The position numbers and the translations under genes were made by a program. DNA of 9,094 nt from Desulfobulbaceae bacterium (GTDB lineage: Bacteria; Desulfobacterota; Desulfobulbia; Desulfobulbales; Desulfobulbaceae): assembly GCA_026990725.1 (NCBI GenBank), contig JALXCX010000019.1, positions 1-9,094 on the forward strand, written 5' to 3'. This document shows positions 1 through 7,179 of this stretch, one piece after another. Within the stretch, counting starts at the first letter, position 1; each line of letters begins with the position of its first letter. The notes under the pieces are model-generated. The model had not been told where the DNA came from. It did no database searches and saw nothing but the letters and a program-made list of their open reading frames with translations.

Positions 1-1273
1 GTTTTGGCACAAAACTGTTCACAGAGAGAATAATTTCACAAACCCGCCCTTTTTTCTGACCAATTGGCAGAATTTTATTCCTGATTTTATGTAAAAGACT
101 GATAAGCTCATCAATATCCTCCTCTGTTTCAGTGGGCAGGCCAATCATGACGTACAGCTTAAGCGTATAAATTCCGGCATCGACAAGGGCCACAGCGGCA
201 TCCAGCAAATCCTGCTCGGCAAGCCCCTTGTTAATGACCTGTCTGAGCCGCTGTGAGCAGCCATCAGGGGCAATGGCCACGGATTTAAGTGATGAAACGG
301 CAAGCAGCTCCAAAAGCTGACTGGAAATACGGTCGGCCCGTAACGAGGAAAAAGACAACGAGCAGCCGCTCTCCTGCAAAAAACTCGCAATACGATCCAG
401 GGTTTTACTGTCCGACATTTCCATCCCCAGAAGACCAACACGGCCAACACCTGCAGGTCGTGCCTCAAGTCCTGCAATGACAGCATCAGCCTCCCAAAGC
501 CTGGGGGGACGGTAAATAAAGCCTGCTGCGCAAAAACGACACCCCCTGCTGCAGCCCCGGCCAAGCTCTGTCATGTACATGCCAAGCTCCGCCTCCGGGG
601 TCATCACTTCGGAATGCGCGGCCATGTCTATTTTTTGCTGCACCACTTTGGCTACACGCTCAGGAAATCCAGGAGCGGAAAAAATATCAAGCACACGACC
701 ATCAAGACCGTATCGAAACGTGTATTCTCCGGGAATATAGCACCCTGGCTGTGTTGTTCCTATCCGGCGGCAGATCTCCTGTCGATTACCGAGCCCCTCC
801 AGCTCTTCCATCAATGGCGTCAGCACAGGTTCAGCCTCTCCGATAATCATAATATCTGCAAAGGCGGCAAGAGGTTCCGGATTCATAAAGACAGCAACCC
901 CGCCAAAGACAACCAGAGGATTTCCGGCACGCACTCTTTCTTTTCGTTTAAAGGAAAAGGGCTCCAGGCCTCCGGCAGCCAGCATCGCCACAAGTCTTGG
1001 ATAATCATGTTCAAAACTTACAGAACCAAAGACAAGAGGAAAATCAGACAAGGGCCTGCCTGACTCAAGAGATCTGAACGCTTCTCCCCGCTGCGGGTAG
1101 ACAAACCGTTCACAAACAATATGATTAAAATTATTTAACAGTCGATAAACTATCTGAAACCCAAGATTGGAAACAGCAATGGGGTACGAATTTGGATAAA
1201 GAAGGGCCACCGGCTGGCGGCCTTTCCATTTTTTACGGACCGAACCAGTCTCCAGCTCAAGCAGGGGATGCAA
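1..1273 (-). CDS. Radical SAM protein, uncharacterised family (3' end cut off by window)
   Basis: The frame is open from an in-frame TGA at 1300-1298 to the window edge, giving about 424 residues; the C-terminus lies outside. Residues about 18-150 (VALLYPNSYP, SNLGFQIVYRLLN, IIGEAEPV) look like the Rossmann-type, B12-binding-like N-terminal part seen in some radical SAM proteins, but I see no DxHxxG cobalamin motif. The cluster motif GCSRGCRFCAAG puts the three 4Fe-4S cysteines at C241, C245 and C248. Further family-like segments are GLLGMEMS, SFSSLRADRIS, IAPDGCSQRLRQVINKG and GLPTETEED (from residue 378). The set recalls the uncharacterised radical SAM family modelled as TIGR03960; that match is from memory. 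The substrate is unknown. No ATG occurs near the N-terminus; TTG at 1273 has AGCAGG six bases upstream and gives the N-terminus (M)HPLLELETGSVRKKW. It follows ftsZ by 63 bases on the same strand, so co-transcription is likely. Confidence 0.88.
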   Translation of the reverse strand, partial: MHPLLELETGSVRKKWKGRQPVALLYPNSYPIAVSNLGFQIVYRLLNNFNHIVCERFVYPQRGEAFRSLESGRPLSDFPLVFGSVSFEHDYPRLVAMLAAGGLEPFSFKRKERVRAGNPLVVFGGVAVFMNPEPLAAFADIMIIGEAEPVLTPLMEELEGLGNRQEICRRIGTTQPGCYIPGEYTFRYGLDGRVLDIFSAPGFPERVAKVVQQKIDMAAHSEVMTPEAELGMYMTELGRGCSRGCRFCAAGFIYRPPRLWEADAVIAGLEARPAGVGRVGLLGMEMSDSKTLDRIASFLQESGCSLSFSSLRADRISSQLLELLAVSSLKSVAIAPDGCSQRLRQVINKGLAEQDLLDAAVALVDAGIYTLKLYVMIGLPTETEEDIDELISLLHKIRNKILPIGQKKGRVCEIILSVNSFVPK

Positions 1274-1279
1274 AAAACA

Positions 1280-1285
1280 CCTGCT
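1280..1285 (-). promoter_or_regulatory. Ribosome binding site supporting the TTG start of the radical SAM gene
   Basis: On the minus strand AGCAGG lies six bases before TTG at 1273. It is the only SD-like sequence near an allowed start between the in-frame TGA (1300-1298) and the conserved N-terminal VRKKWKGR segment, so it decides the start. The start is still a prediction. Confidence 0.5.
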
Positions 1286-1336
1286 GAGGAGCTGCTGTCA
1301 CAGTCCGGCCATGCGGGATGCTTAGAAGAAACAACC

Positions 1337-2533
1337 TCAATTTGCTTTTTTTCGAATATACGCAGGCTCGTCCCATTCATCCAGGTCGGCCTGTTCATCA
1401 AAAACAGTCGGCGGCATGGACCTCAACCCCTTGGGCACAGGGTTGGGCTGGGCAAAACTGACGGCCCGGTTTTCTTTAACAGGAGAGGATTCGTCAGCAA
1501 TTTTCAATGAGCTCTTTTCCGGTTCATCGTTCACCCGACCGACCACATCCAGTTCTGAGATTGTTTCCGAGTCTTCGATACTGGAAATACCGGTGGCAAT
1601 CACAGTCACCCGCAACTCCTCACCGAGATTTTCATCAAACAGGGCACCAATGATAATATTTGCATCCTCATGGGCCTTCTCCTGGATAAGGGCAGAGGCC
1701 TCCATAAACTCACCCATTGCCAGGGATCTGGATGCGGAAATATTAATAAGAATGCCACGGGCACCGTCAATGCCGACATCCTCGAGCAGTTGATTATCAA
1801 TAGCCCGCTTGGCCGCCTCTGCAGCACGATTCTCACCGGCAGCTATACCGGAACCCATAATTGCAGGTCCGACCTCTTTCATAACTGTTTTCAAATCGGC
1901 AAAATCCACATTGATATGGCCGGGTAGATTGATCAAATCGGTTATACCCCGTACGGCCTGAAGCAACACATCGTCGACCATCTGCATCATATCCACCAGA
2001 GTGGAATTCTTCTGCATTAAGGTGAGCAGTCGGTCGTTGGGGACAGTGATAATGGTATCGGAAAACTCTTTTAACTGTTCCCAGCCGGACTCGGCATTGC
2101 GCATGCGGCGTTTTGCCTCAAAGTAAAACGGTTTGGTGACAACGGCTACTGTCAGAGCCCCCTGGTCCTTACACAGTTTAGCAATAACAGGAGCGGCACC
2201 GGTACCTGTGCCGCCGCCAAGTCCGGCGGTAACAAAAACCATGTCGGCACCAGTGAGGGCTTTTTTCAGGTCGTCATAGCTTTCCTGAGCAGAGTCTTTT
2301 CCCATCTCAGGGTCAGCACCTGCGCCCATTCCTTTGGCCAGGGTCGGGCCCAGCTGAATACGGATATCAGCCCGTGATTTTTCCAGGGCCTGCATGTCGG
2401 TGTTGGCTGCAATAAACTCAACTCCAGCCAGTCGGTTTTCCACCATTGTGTTGATGGCATTCCCGCCACCACCACCGACTCCGATGACTTTTATTGTTGC
2501 AACAGATTCTTCTTCAGCCATTCTAAACGGCAT
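1337..2533 (-). CDS. ftsZ: Cell division protein FtsZ (tubulin-like GTPase)
   Basis: FtsZ polymerises with GTP at midcell into the Z-ring that recruits the divisome. The 398-residue protein is complete. The N-terminal GTP-binding domain has GVGGGGGNAI (residues 18-27) and the tubulin signature GGGTGTG (106-112). The T7 catalytic loop NVDFADL (208-214) supplies the acidic residues that complete the GTPase site of the next subunit. A variable linker follows from about 318, ending in the conserved C-terminal peptide DLDEWDEPAYIRKKAN (383-398), the expected docking site for FtsA and other partners. I start at ATG 2533 because GAGGGGG sits five bases upstream. An in-frame GTG at 2551 would add six residues (start, FEGEI) but would place the SD inside the gene. 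It lies 84 bases after ftsA, the largest gap in the window. Confidence 0.98.
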   Translation of the reverse strand: MPFRMAEEESVATIKVIGVGGGGGNAINTMVENRLAGVEFIAANTDMQALEKSRADIRIQLGPTLAKGMGAGADPEMGKDSAQESYDDLKKALTGADMVFVTAGLGGGTGTGAAPVIAKLCKDQGALTVAVVTKPFYFEAKRRMRNAESGWEQLKEFSDTIITVPNDRLLTLMQKNSTLVDMMQMVDDVLLQAVRGITDLINLPGHINVDFADLKTVMKEVGPAIMGSGIAAGENRAAEAAKRAIDNQLLEDVGIDGARGILINISASRSLAMGEFMEASALIQEKAHEDANIIIGALFDENLGEELRVTVIATGISSIEDSETISELDVVGRVNDEPEKSSLKIADESSPVKENRAVSFAQPNPVPKGLRSMPPTVFDEQADLDEWDEPAYIRKKAN

Positions 2534-2538
2534 GATTT

Positions 2539-2545
2539 CCCCCTC
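2539..2545 (-). promoter_or_regulatory. Strong Shine-Dalgarno sequence of ftsZ
   Basis: GAGGGGG on the minus strand lies five bases before the ATG at 2533. It is the strongest ribosome binding site in the window, which fits the high amount of FtsZ cells need relative to FtsA and FtsQ, and it argues for the ATG over the GTG at 2551. Confidence 0.75.
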
Positions 2546-2572
2546 AAACACGTTGATCCCTAAATGCCATAA

Positions 2573-2601
2573 ACTATACCATTAAACCCGCAGAGACTAA
2601 A
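2573..2601 (-). promoter_or_regulatory. Possible weak sigma70-type promoter upstream of ftsZ
   Basis: On the minus strand a -10-like TATAGT (2578-2573, five of six matches to TATAAT) is preceded after 17 bases by TTTAGT (2601-2596), only about three of six matches to TTGACA. It lies in the 84-base ftsA-ftsZ gap. Such matches occur by chance in AT-rich gaps, so this is a candidate only. Confidence 0.22.
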
Positions 2602-2615
2602 GTAATTTCCACACG

Positions 2616-2627
2616 TATCATATGATA
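2616..2627. repeat. Perfect 12-base palindrome across the ftsA stop codon
   Basis: TATCATATGATA reads the same on both strands and covers the last ftsA codons, including the TGA at 2620-2618. It is short, AT-rich and has no loop, so it is a poor hairpin; it could be a chance match or a small dimeric binding site. No partner copy was noticed in the window. Confidence 0.35.
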
Positions 2628-3862
2628 TTTTTCATAAAACCTTTCAACTTACTGACGACACCGCCACTCTCCTGCTGGCCGTGATGGCCGCCTTCCGCCC
2701 CATACAAAACAAGCCCGACACCGGTTGTACACCGTGGTGATTCAACATCAGAAACACGGCCTCCCACTCCCTGAGGGAAGCCGATGCGTACAGGCATATC
2801 AAAAATTTGTTCCGCCATGTCGACAATATTGGCCAGCAAAGCCGTTCCACCGGTTATAACCATGCCAGCGTTAATTCTGTTTCGATACCCGGATGAACAG
2901 ATATTCTTATTGACCATCTGAAGAATTTCCTCCATTCGAGCCTCAAGAATTTCCACCATAACCCGTTGAGAAACCTTGCGGGCCTTACGGTCTCCCACGG
3001 TGGGCACCTCTATGATATGATTCTCCTTAATCATCGAGGAAACGGCACCGCCAAATTTATATTTCAGCATCTCAGCCTCCTGCAGAGGCGTACGCAGCCC
3101 CACAGACAGGTCATTGGTGAGGTTATTACCGCCGAGGGCCAACTCCCAGGTATGCTTGATCGTCCCGTTGCAAAAAACAGCGAGATCAGTGGTCCCCCCG
3201 CCAATATCAAGTAAGGCCACGCCTAGTTCCATTTCGTCACGGCCAAGAACGGTTTGTGACGAGGCAACAGATTCCAGAACGATTTCCGCAACATTAAGAC
3301 CGGCCCTATTGCAGCTTGTCACCAGGTTATGCAGTGAGGTGACATCTGCTGTCACAATATGGACATTGGTTACCAGTCGAACTCCGGTCATCCCCAGAGG
3401 ATTTTGAATACCGGTGTGATCATCAACCATGTATTCCTGCGGAAGGACATGAATTATCTGCTGATTATCGGAAATCTTGACTGTCTGCGCGGCCTGAATA
3501 ACAGCATCAATTTCATTTTGCCTGATCTGCTGATTATTTATGGCAATAATCCCGGGAGAATTAAACCCCTTGATATGATTCCCCGCTATGCCCACATACA
3601 CAGTCTCTATATCGCAACCAGCCATATCTGAGGCGCTTTCAATAGCTTGTCGAATAGCCTGAACCGTAGACTCGATGTTAACAACCACGCCTTTTTTCAT
3701 TCCCGACGAAGCAGAAGTCCCCACACCGATAACGTCAACACGGCCATCGGCAAACCTTTCACCGATCACGGCACAAATTTTGGTGGTGCCAATATCCAGA
3801 CCGGCAACGAGTTCTCCGGCTTCCAGTTCTTCTTCTTTCTCAAGCTCTTCCATTGTACTCAT
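2618..3862 (-). CDS. ftsA: Cell division protein FtsA (actin-like membrane tether of FtsZ)
   Basis: FtsA binds ATP, polymerises and ties FtsZ filaments to the cytoplasmic membrane while recruiting later divisome proteins. The 414-residue protein is complete. Actin-fold motifs in order: phosphate 1 GLDIGTTKI (21-29), the FtsA-specific 1C/SHS2 region (about 84-165), phosphate 2 LLDIGGGTTDLAVF (217-230) and the adenosine motif VITGGTALL (335-343). The C-terminus VVSKLKGFMKNII (402-414) has the look of the amphipathic membrane-targeting helix. The N-terminus (residues 4-17) is unusually acidic, with a run of Glu and Leu before the first beta strand. The ATG at 3862 follows the ftsQ stop by three bases, so translation is probably coupled; no strong SD is visible. 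A second in-frame ATG at 3853 would shorten it by three residues. Confidence 0.98.
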   Translation of the reverse strand: MSTMEELEKEEELEAGELVAGLDIGTTKICAVIGERFADGRVDVIGVGTSASSGMKKGVVVNIESTVQAIRQAIESASDMAGCDIETVYVGIAGNHIKGFNSPGIIAINNQQIRQNEIDAVIQAAQTVKISDNQQIIHVLPQEYMVDDHTGIQNPLGMTGVRLVTNVHIVTADVTSLHNLVTSCNRAGLNVAEIVLESVASSQTVLGRDEMELGVALLDIGGGTTDLAVFCNGTIKHTWELALGGNNLTNDLSVGLRTPLQEAEMLKYKFGGAVSSMIKENHIIEVPTVGDRKARKVSQRVMVEILEARMEEILQMVNKNICSSGYRNRINAGMVITGGTALLANIVDMAEQIFDMPVRIGFPQGVGGRVSDVESPRCTTGVGLVLYGAEGGHHGQQESGGVVSKLKGFMKNII

Positions 3863-3865
3863 ACG

Positions 3866-4795
3866 CTATGATTCCACTTTCGCAACAAGGACGCGATTGC
3901 CAAAATAATCCATCCGGATTTCTTTAATTTCTTCTATCTTTTTTCTGCGATACAGACTTTCAAGCAGCCGCACCAGTTTATTATACTTGGTCCGCATACC
4001 TTCGCTGCCCATATAAATAGGAAAGGGACGATCAACCAGATAAACGACTATACCCTTTTCCGGACTCACATTCACTTCTGAAATGGTTTGCAGCGGAACA
4101 ATTGGATTGCCCCGGGCTGCCAGGCGGATAAACTCAAACGCCCTGGCTGCAAGCCCGGTTTCGGCAATAACAGTTCCAGTGACTTTATCCATCGAATCCA
4201 CTCCCGTAATCACCGGATAATCGAGTTCATGGTTTGCGTCCACTTTGGCAAAGACCTTGCCTTTCCTGTCAACATAGTACAACCCACGCCCGGTTTTACT
4301 TTCAATATTGATCATAGCCAGAGGCCGATATTCATGCACCTTGATTGTCAAAGATGATGGCCAGGCACGAACGATTTCAACAGACTCGATCCATTCATGT
4401 TCGCTGACAGCTTTTTCTGCCTGTTTTGTGTCAAAAGAGAGAAGATTAATTCCCTGTTCAATGCCGCCCAGATCAAGGATTTCTGTTTTCCTCACCATCC
4501 GGTTCCCTTGAACTGAAAGCGTTGACAAACGAAAAATATCTGAGTTGGTCAGAACCTGACGAAAATACAATCCTCCAGCCGCAAGAACGACACAACAAAG
4601 GACAAGCAATCCGCCTTTTCTGGAAAGAACACTTATCTGCCATTTCTTCTGTTGGGCAACGACTACGGCCTGCGGCCTGTTATTACCGGCAGGAGCAGCT
4701 CTTTTCAGGCGAGTTGCGACCAAAGTAAAAAAACCAGAGATTCTTCTCAAGCGCCCTTTTCCCTGCCGTCTATATTTTGGACCATACTTTCTCAC
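3866..4795 (-). CDS. ftsQ: Cell division protein FtsQ (POTRA-domain divisome protein)
   Basis: FtsQ is a bitopic membrane protein that, with FtsB and FtsL, links the cytoplasmic ring to septal wall synthesis. The 309-residue protein has a basic cytoplasmic tail (1-60, rich in Arg and Lys), one membrane segment (about 61-79, GGLLVLCCVVLAAGGLYF), a POTRA domain (about 87-157, including LSVQGNRMVRKTEIL and AWPSSLTIKVHEYRPLA) and a beta-rich C-terminal domain (YYVDRKGKVF, DYPVITGVD, RMDYFGNRVLV). Sequence identity in this family is low, so the call rests on topology, POTRA pattern and the place between murB and ftsA. The start is GTG at 4795, supported by AGGGA seven bases upstream inside the end of murB. 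The murB stop lies four bases before the start. Confidence 0.95.
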   Translation of the reverse strand: MRKYGPKYRRQGKGRLRRISGFFTLVATRLKRAAPAGNNRPQAVVVAQQKKWQISVLSRKGGLLVLCCVVLAAGGLYFRQVLTNSDIFRLSTLSVQGNRMVRKTEILDLGGIEQGINLLSFDTKQAEKAVSEHEWIESVEIVRAWPSSLTIKVHEYRPLAMINIESKTGRGLYYVDRKGKVFAKVDANHELDYPVITGVDSMDKVTGTVIAETGLAARAFEFIRLAARGNPIVPLQTISEVNVSPEKGIVVYLVDRPFPIYMGSEGMRTKYNKLVRLLESLYRRKKIEEIKEIRMDYFGNRVLVAKVES

Positions 4796-4799
4796 GTGC

Positions 4800-5732
4800 T
4801 TATCCCTGTAATATCTTGACTTCAGGTTCTAAATTTATGCCAAACTTTCCGTAAACCTTTTTTTGTATCAACTGCATGAGTCGGATAATATCGGCAGCAG
4901 TTGCGCCGCCGGTGTTCACAATAAAATTTGCATGGACAGGAGAAACCATGGCTCCGCCTTCTGATGCGCCCTTTAATCCAGCAGCATCAATCAACCTGCC
5001 CGCTGAGTCATCGGGAGGATTCTTGAAAAATGATCCAGCGGACGCAACACCTTTAGGCTGCTTACCCCGCCTCTGCTCCAGATATTCCCTGCACCGGCAG
5101 CTGATTTGCGACCTTTCGTCATCAAAAAGAAGAAAATCAGCAGAGACGATGATCGTCTTTTCAAGGCTTCCATCCTGCCATCCAAGCTTTCTATACGACA
5201 AAACCAGTCTTGAAGAAGCAACATCCCGGCAACAGCCTGCCGCATCCACAAGAACTATTTTTTTGAGCCTATCTCCTATTGCATATCCCCAGGCACCGGC
5301 ATTCATCCAGACAGCGCCTCCCACAGAGCCGGGAATCCCGGTCATAAATTCGAGCCCGGATACCCCGCGCTCGGTACACCAGCTGACAAGTGCTGCCATG
5401 GAACATCCTGCCCCAACCCGCACGACCTGTTCGCCGGTTTTTGATGGTGGAAGCGGGGTTATTGCTGTTATGTCGCCCTGCAGACGGATAACGACTCCGG
5501 AATATCCCTGTTCCGCCACAAGAATATTGGACCCTCGACCTACAACATAGTAAGCAACGCCCTCGGCAGCCAACCACTTGATCAGGGCAGTAAGTTCTTC
5601 CAGGCTGGTGACATCAATTAAGCAGTCAGCCCGGCCTCCGGCCCGCAGCGTAGAGTAATCGGCCATTGAGACATCCCGCAGTATCCTCCCCTGCCACCAG
5701 GAACGAAGTTTTTCACGCTGCAGCGCATTCAT
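4800..5732 (-). CDS. murB: UDP-N-acetylenolpyruvoylglucosamine reductase MurB
   Basis: MurB is a cytoplasmic FAD enzyme that reduces UDP-GlcNAc-enolpyruvate with NADPH to UDP-MurNAc, the second committed step of peptidoglycan synthesis. The 310-residue protein is complete. FAD-binding segments are VVGRGSNILV (63-72) and GIPGSVGGAVWMNAGAWG (132-149). Likely catalytic residues are Arg181 in SYRK, Ser234 in GSFFKNP (proton donor) and a Glu in LEPEV (302 or 304), by analogy with R159, S229 and E325 of the E. coli enzyme. The short length and SFFKNP form fit type II MurB, which lacks the extra loop of the E. coli type. ATG at 5732 is the first usable start, since an in-frame TGA lies three codons upstream. 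It follows murC by 25 bases. No ddl gene lies between it and ftsQ. Confidence 0.97.
   Translation of the reverse strand: MNALQREKLRSWWQGRILRDVSMADYSTLRAGGRADCLIDVTSLEELTALIKWLAAEGVAYYVVGRGSNILVAEQGYSGVVIRLQGDITAITPLPPSKTGEQVVRVGAGCSMAALVSWCTERGVSGLEFMTGIPGSVGGAVWMNAGAWGYAIGDRLKKIVLVDAAGCCRDVASSRLVLSYRKLGWQDGSLEKTIIVSADFLLFDDERSQISCRCREYLEQRRGKQPKGVASAGSFFKNPPDDSAGRLIDAAGLKGASEGGAMVSPVHANFIVNTGGATAADIIRLMQLIQKKVYGKFGINLEPEVKILQG
4803..4807 (-). promoter_or_regulatory. Ribosome binding site of ftsQ, inside the end of murB
   Basis: AGGGA on the minus strand overlaps the last codons of murB (Gln-Gly) and lies seven bases before GTG at 4795. It supports the non-ATG start of ftsQ and suggests that ribosomes finishing murB reinitiate there. 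Confidence 0.65.
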
Positions 5733-5757
5733 CGAGTTTCAATCCCACAATCCTCTC

Positions 5758-7140
5758 TCATTTCTCTGCCAGTGCATCCAGCAGCTGTTCCCCGACCAGG
5801 ACAATATTACCTGCCCCAAGGGTCAGCACAAGATCTCCTTCCTGTACATTTTCAGCAAGGTACGCAGACAAAGAAGATATTTCCCCGTGATAGTGTGTAT
5901 GCCGCTGTCCATGCTGCTTTATTGCGGCCAGCAAAGATTCACTGGTCACCCCGGCGATCGGCTGTTCACTGGCAGCATAAATATCAGTTATGACGAGCAG
6001 ATCAGCCCGATGAAATGCTGTCGTAAACTCCTCAAACAGCCCCTGGGTTCGCGTGTATCTATGGGGCTGGAACGCAACCACAAGCCGTCTATCAGGCCAG
6101 CCGTCACGAACCGCCTCAAGAGTTGCCTTAATCTCTGTCGGGTGGTGGCCATAATCATCAATGACCAGCACGCCTTTTTTCTCTCCTTTGACCTGCAGGC
6201 GACGCTGAACACCTTCAAATTCGGACAGGGCTTTTGCAATAACAGCAAAAGCAATTTCAAGTTCCAGGGCGACCGCAATTGCTGCCAGTGAATTATAAAT
6301 CGTATGGCGCCCCGGGCTGTTCCGGCGGACGCGCCCAAGCTCTGTCCCGTGAAAAACAACAGAAAACTCACTACTGCGTCCTCTTACCTCAATTTTAGCC
6401 GCATACAGGTCTGCCTGCTCAGTGAGTCCGTAGGTTATTTTTCTGCGCTGAAGCAGGGGAAGCAGGCTGGCAATATTGGGATCATCAAGACAAAGAATAG
6501 CTGCTCCGTAAAATGGAATTTTCTTGATAAAGCGCAAAAAAGTTTCCTTTATATGCTCAATATCCTGATAATAATCAAGATGTTCCAGGTCAATATTTGT
6601 AACAACCTCGAGAACCGGAGAAAGCTTGAGAAATGACCCGTCACTTTCATCAGCCTCGGCCACAAGGAATTCCCCATCACCAAGACGGGCATTACGCCCA
6701 CCCAGACAATCAACCTTTCCACCAATGACAACCGTCGGATCAAGGCCCGCTTCAGCGAGGATTGCGGCCACAAGAGAAGAAGTCGAGGTTTTGCCATGGC
6801 TTCCGGCAATGGCAATCCCGTATTTTTTCAGACGCATGAGTTCCGCCAGCATTTCTGCCCGCTGCACAACCGGAATCTGCTCTTCTATCGCCCGTCGCAC
6901 CTCCGGATTCACCTCCGCAATGGCAGATGACGCCACAACCACATCCGCACCGATGATATTGTCTGCATGATGCCCCTGATAGACCCTGCCGCCGAGTTTT
7001 TCCAGACGGAGGGTAATATCAGAACTCTGCTGATCAGATCCGCTTACCGCATAACCCAGATTAAGAAGCAGCTCAGCAATCCCGGACATCCCGATACCGC
7101 CAATACCAACAAAATGGATATGTTTATTCTTTTTATACAT
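5758..7140 (-). CDS. murC: UDP-N-acetylmuramate--L-alanine ligase MurC
   Basis: MurC is the cytoplasmic ATP-dependent ligase that adds L-alanine to UDP-MurNAc, the first residue of the stem peptide. The 460-residue protein is full length. The N-terminal Rossmann domain that binds UDP-MurNAc starts with FVGIGGIGMSGIAELL (10-25). The P-loop is GSHGKTST (113-120), followed by EADESDGSF (162-170) with the metal-binding acid, TNIDLEHLDYY (181-191), GRHTIYNSLAA (277-287), DDYGHHPTEI (328-337) and FQPHRYTRT (357-365). The DYGHHP segment is typical of MurC and separates it from MurD, MurE and MurF. The ATG at 7140 directly precedes the Rossmann motif; only a weak GGAAA lies upstream. The gap to murG is 39 bases. 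Confidence 0.98.
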   Translation of the reverse strand: MYKKNKHIHFVGIGGIGMSGIAELLLNLGYAVSGSDQQSSDITLRLEKLGGRVYQGHHADNIIGADVVVASSAIAEVNPEVRRAIEEQIPVVQRAEMLAELMRLKKYGIAIAGSHGKTSTSSLVAAILAEAGLDPTVVIGGKVDCLGGRNARLGDGEFLVAEADESDGSFLKLSPVLEVVTNIDLEHLDYYQDIEHIKETFLRFIKKIPFYGAAILCLDDPNIASLLPLLQRRKITYGLTEQADLYAAKIEVRGRSSEFSVVFHGTELGRVRRNSPGRHTIYNSLAAIAVALELEIAFAVIAKALSEFEGVQRRLQVKGEKKGVLVIDDYGHHPTEIKATLEAVRDGWPDRRLVVAFQPHRYTRTQGLFEEFTTAFHRADLLVITDIYAASEQPIAGVTSESLLAAIKQHGQRHTHYHGEISSLSAYLAENVQEGDLVLTLGAGNIVLVGEQLLDALAEK

Positions 7141-7179
7141 TTATTCTATTTTTCCAGGATCTGTTCGATCTGCAAAATA

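Noticed and set aside
614..1063. 149-codon open frame on the plus strand at the left end
   Set aside because: It lies fully opposite the radical SAM gene, whose frame carries the conserved motifs; the plus-strand translation has no family features.
1298..1300. TGA as a selenocysteine codon in the radical SAM gene
   Set aside because: No convincing SECIS stem-loop follows, and the codon lies before the region that looks conserved, where a TTG start with an SD explains the gene.
1274..1336. Terminator between ftsZ and the radical SAM gene
   Set aside because: There is a run of T at 1277-1272 on the minus strand, but the bases before it (CAGCAGCTCCTCAGCAGG) form only a three-base-pair stem, too weak for an intrinsic terminator.
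2534..2551. GTG start of ftsZ at 2551
   Set aside because: It would place the strong GAGGGGG ribosome binding site inside the gene; ATG 2533 is at ideal spacing from it.
4876..5550. 224-codon open frame on the plus strand opposite murB
   Set aside because: It is antisense to clear murB coding sequence with all catalytic motifs; the translation is low in complexity, rich in Ser, Pro and Thr, and resembles no family I know.
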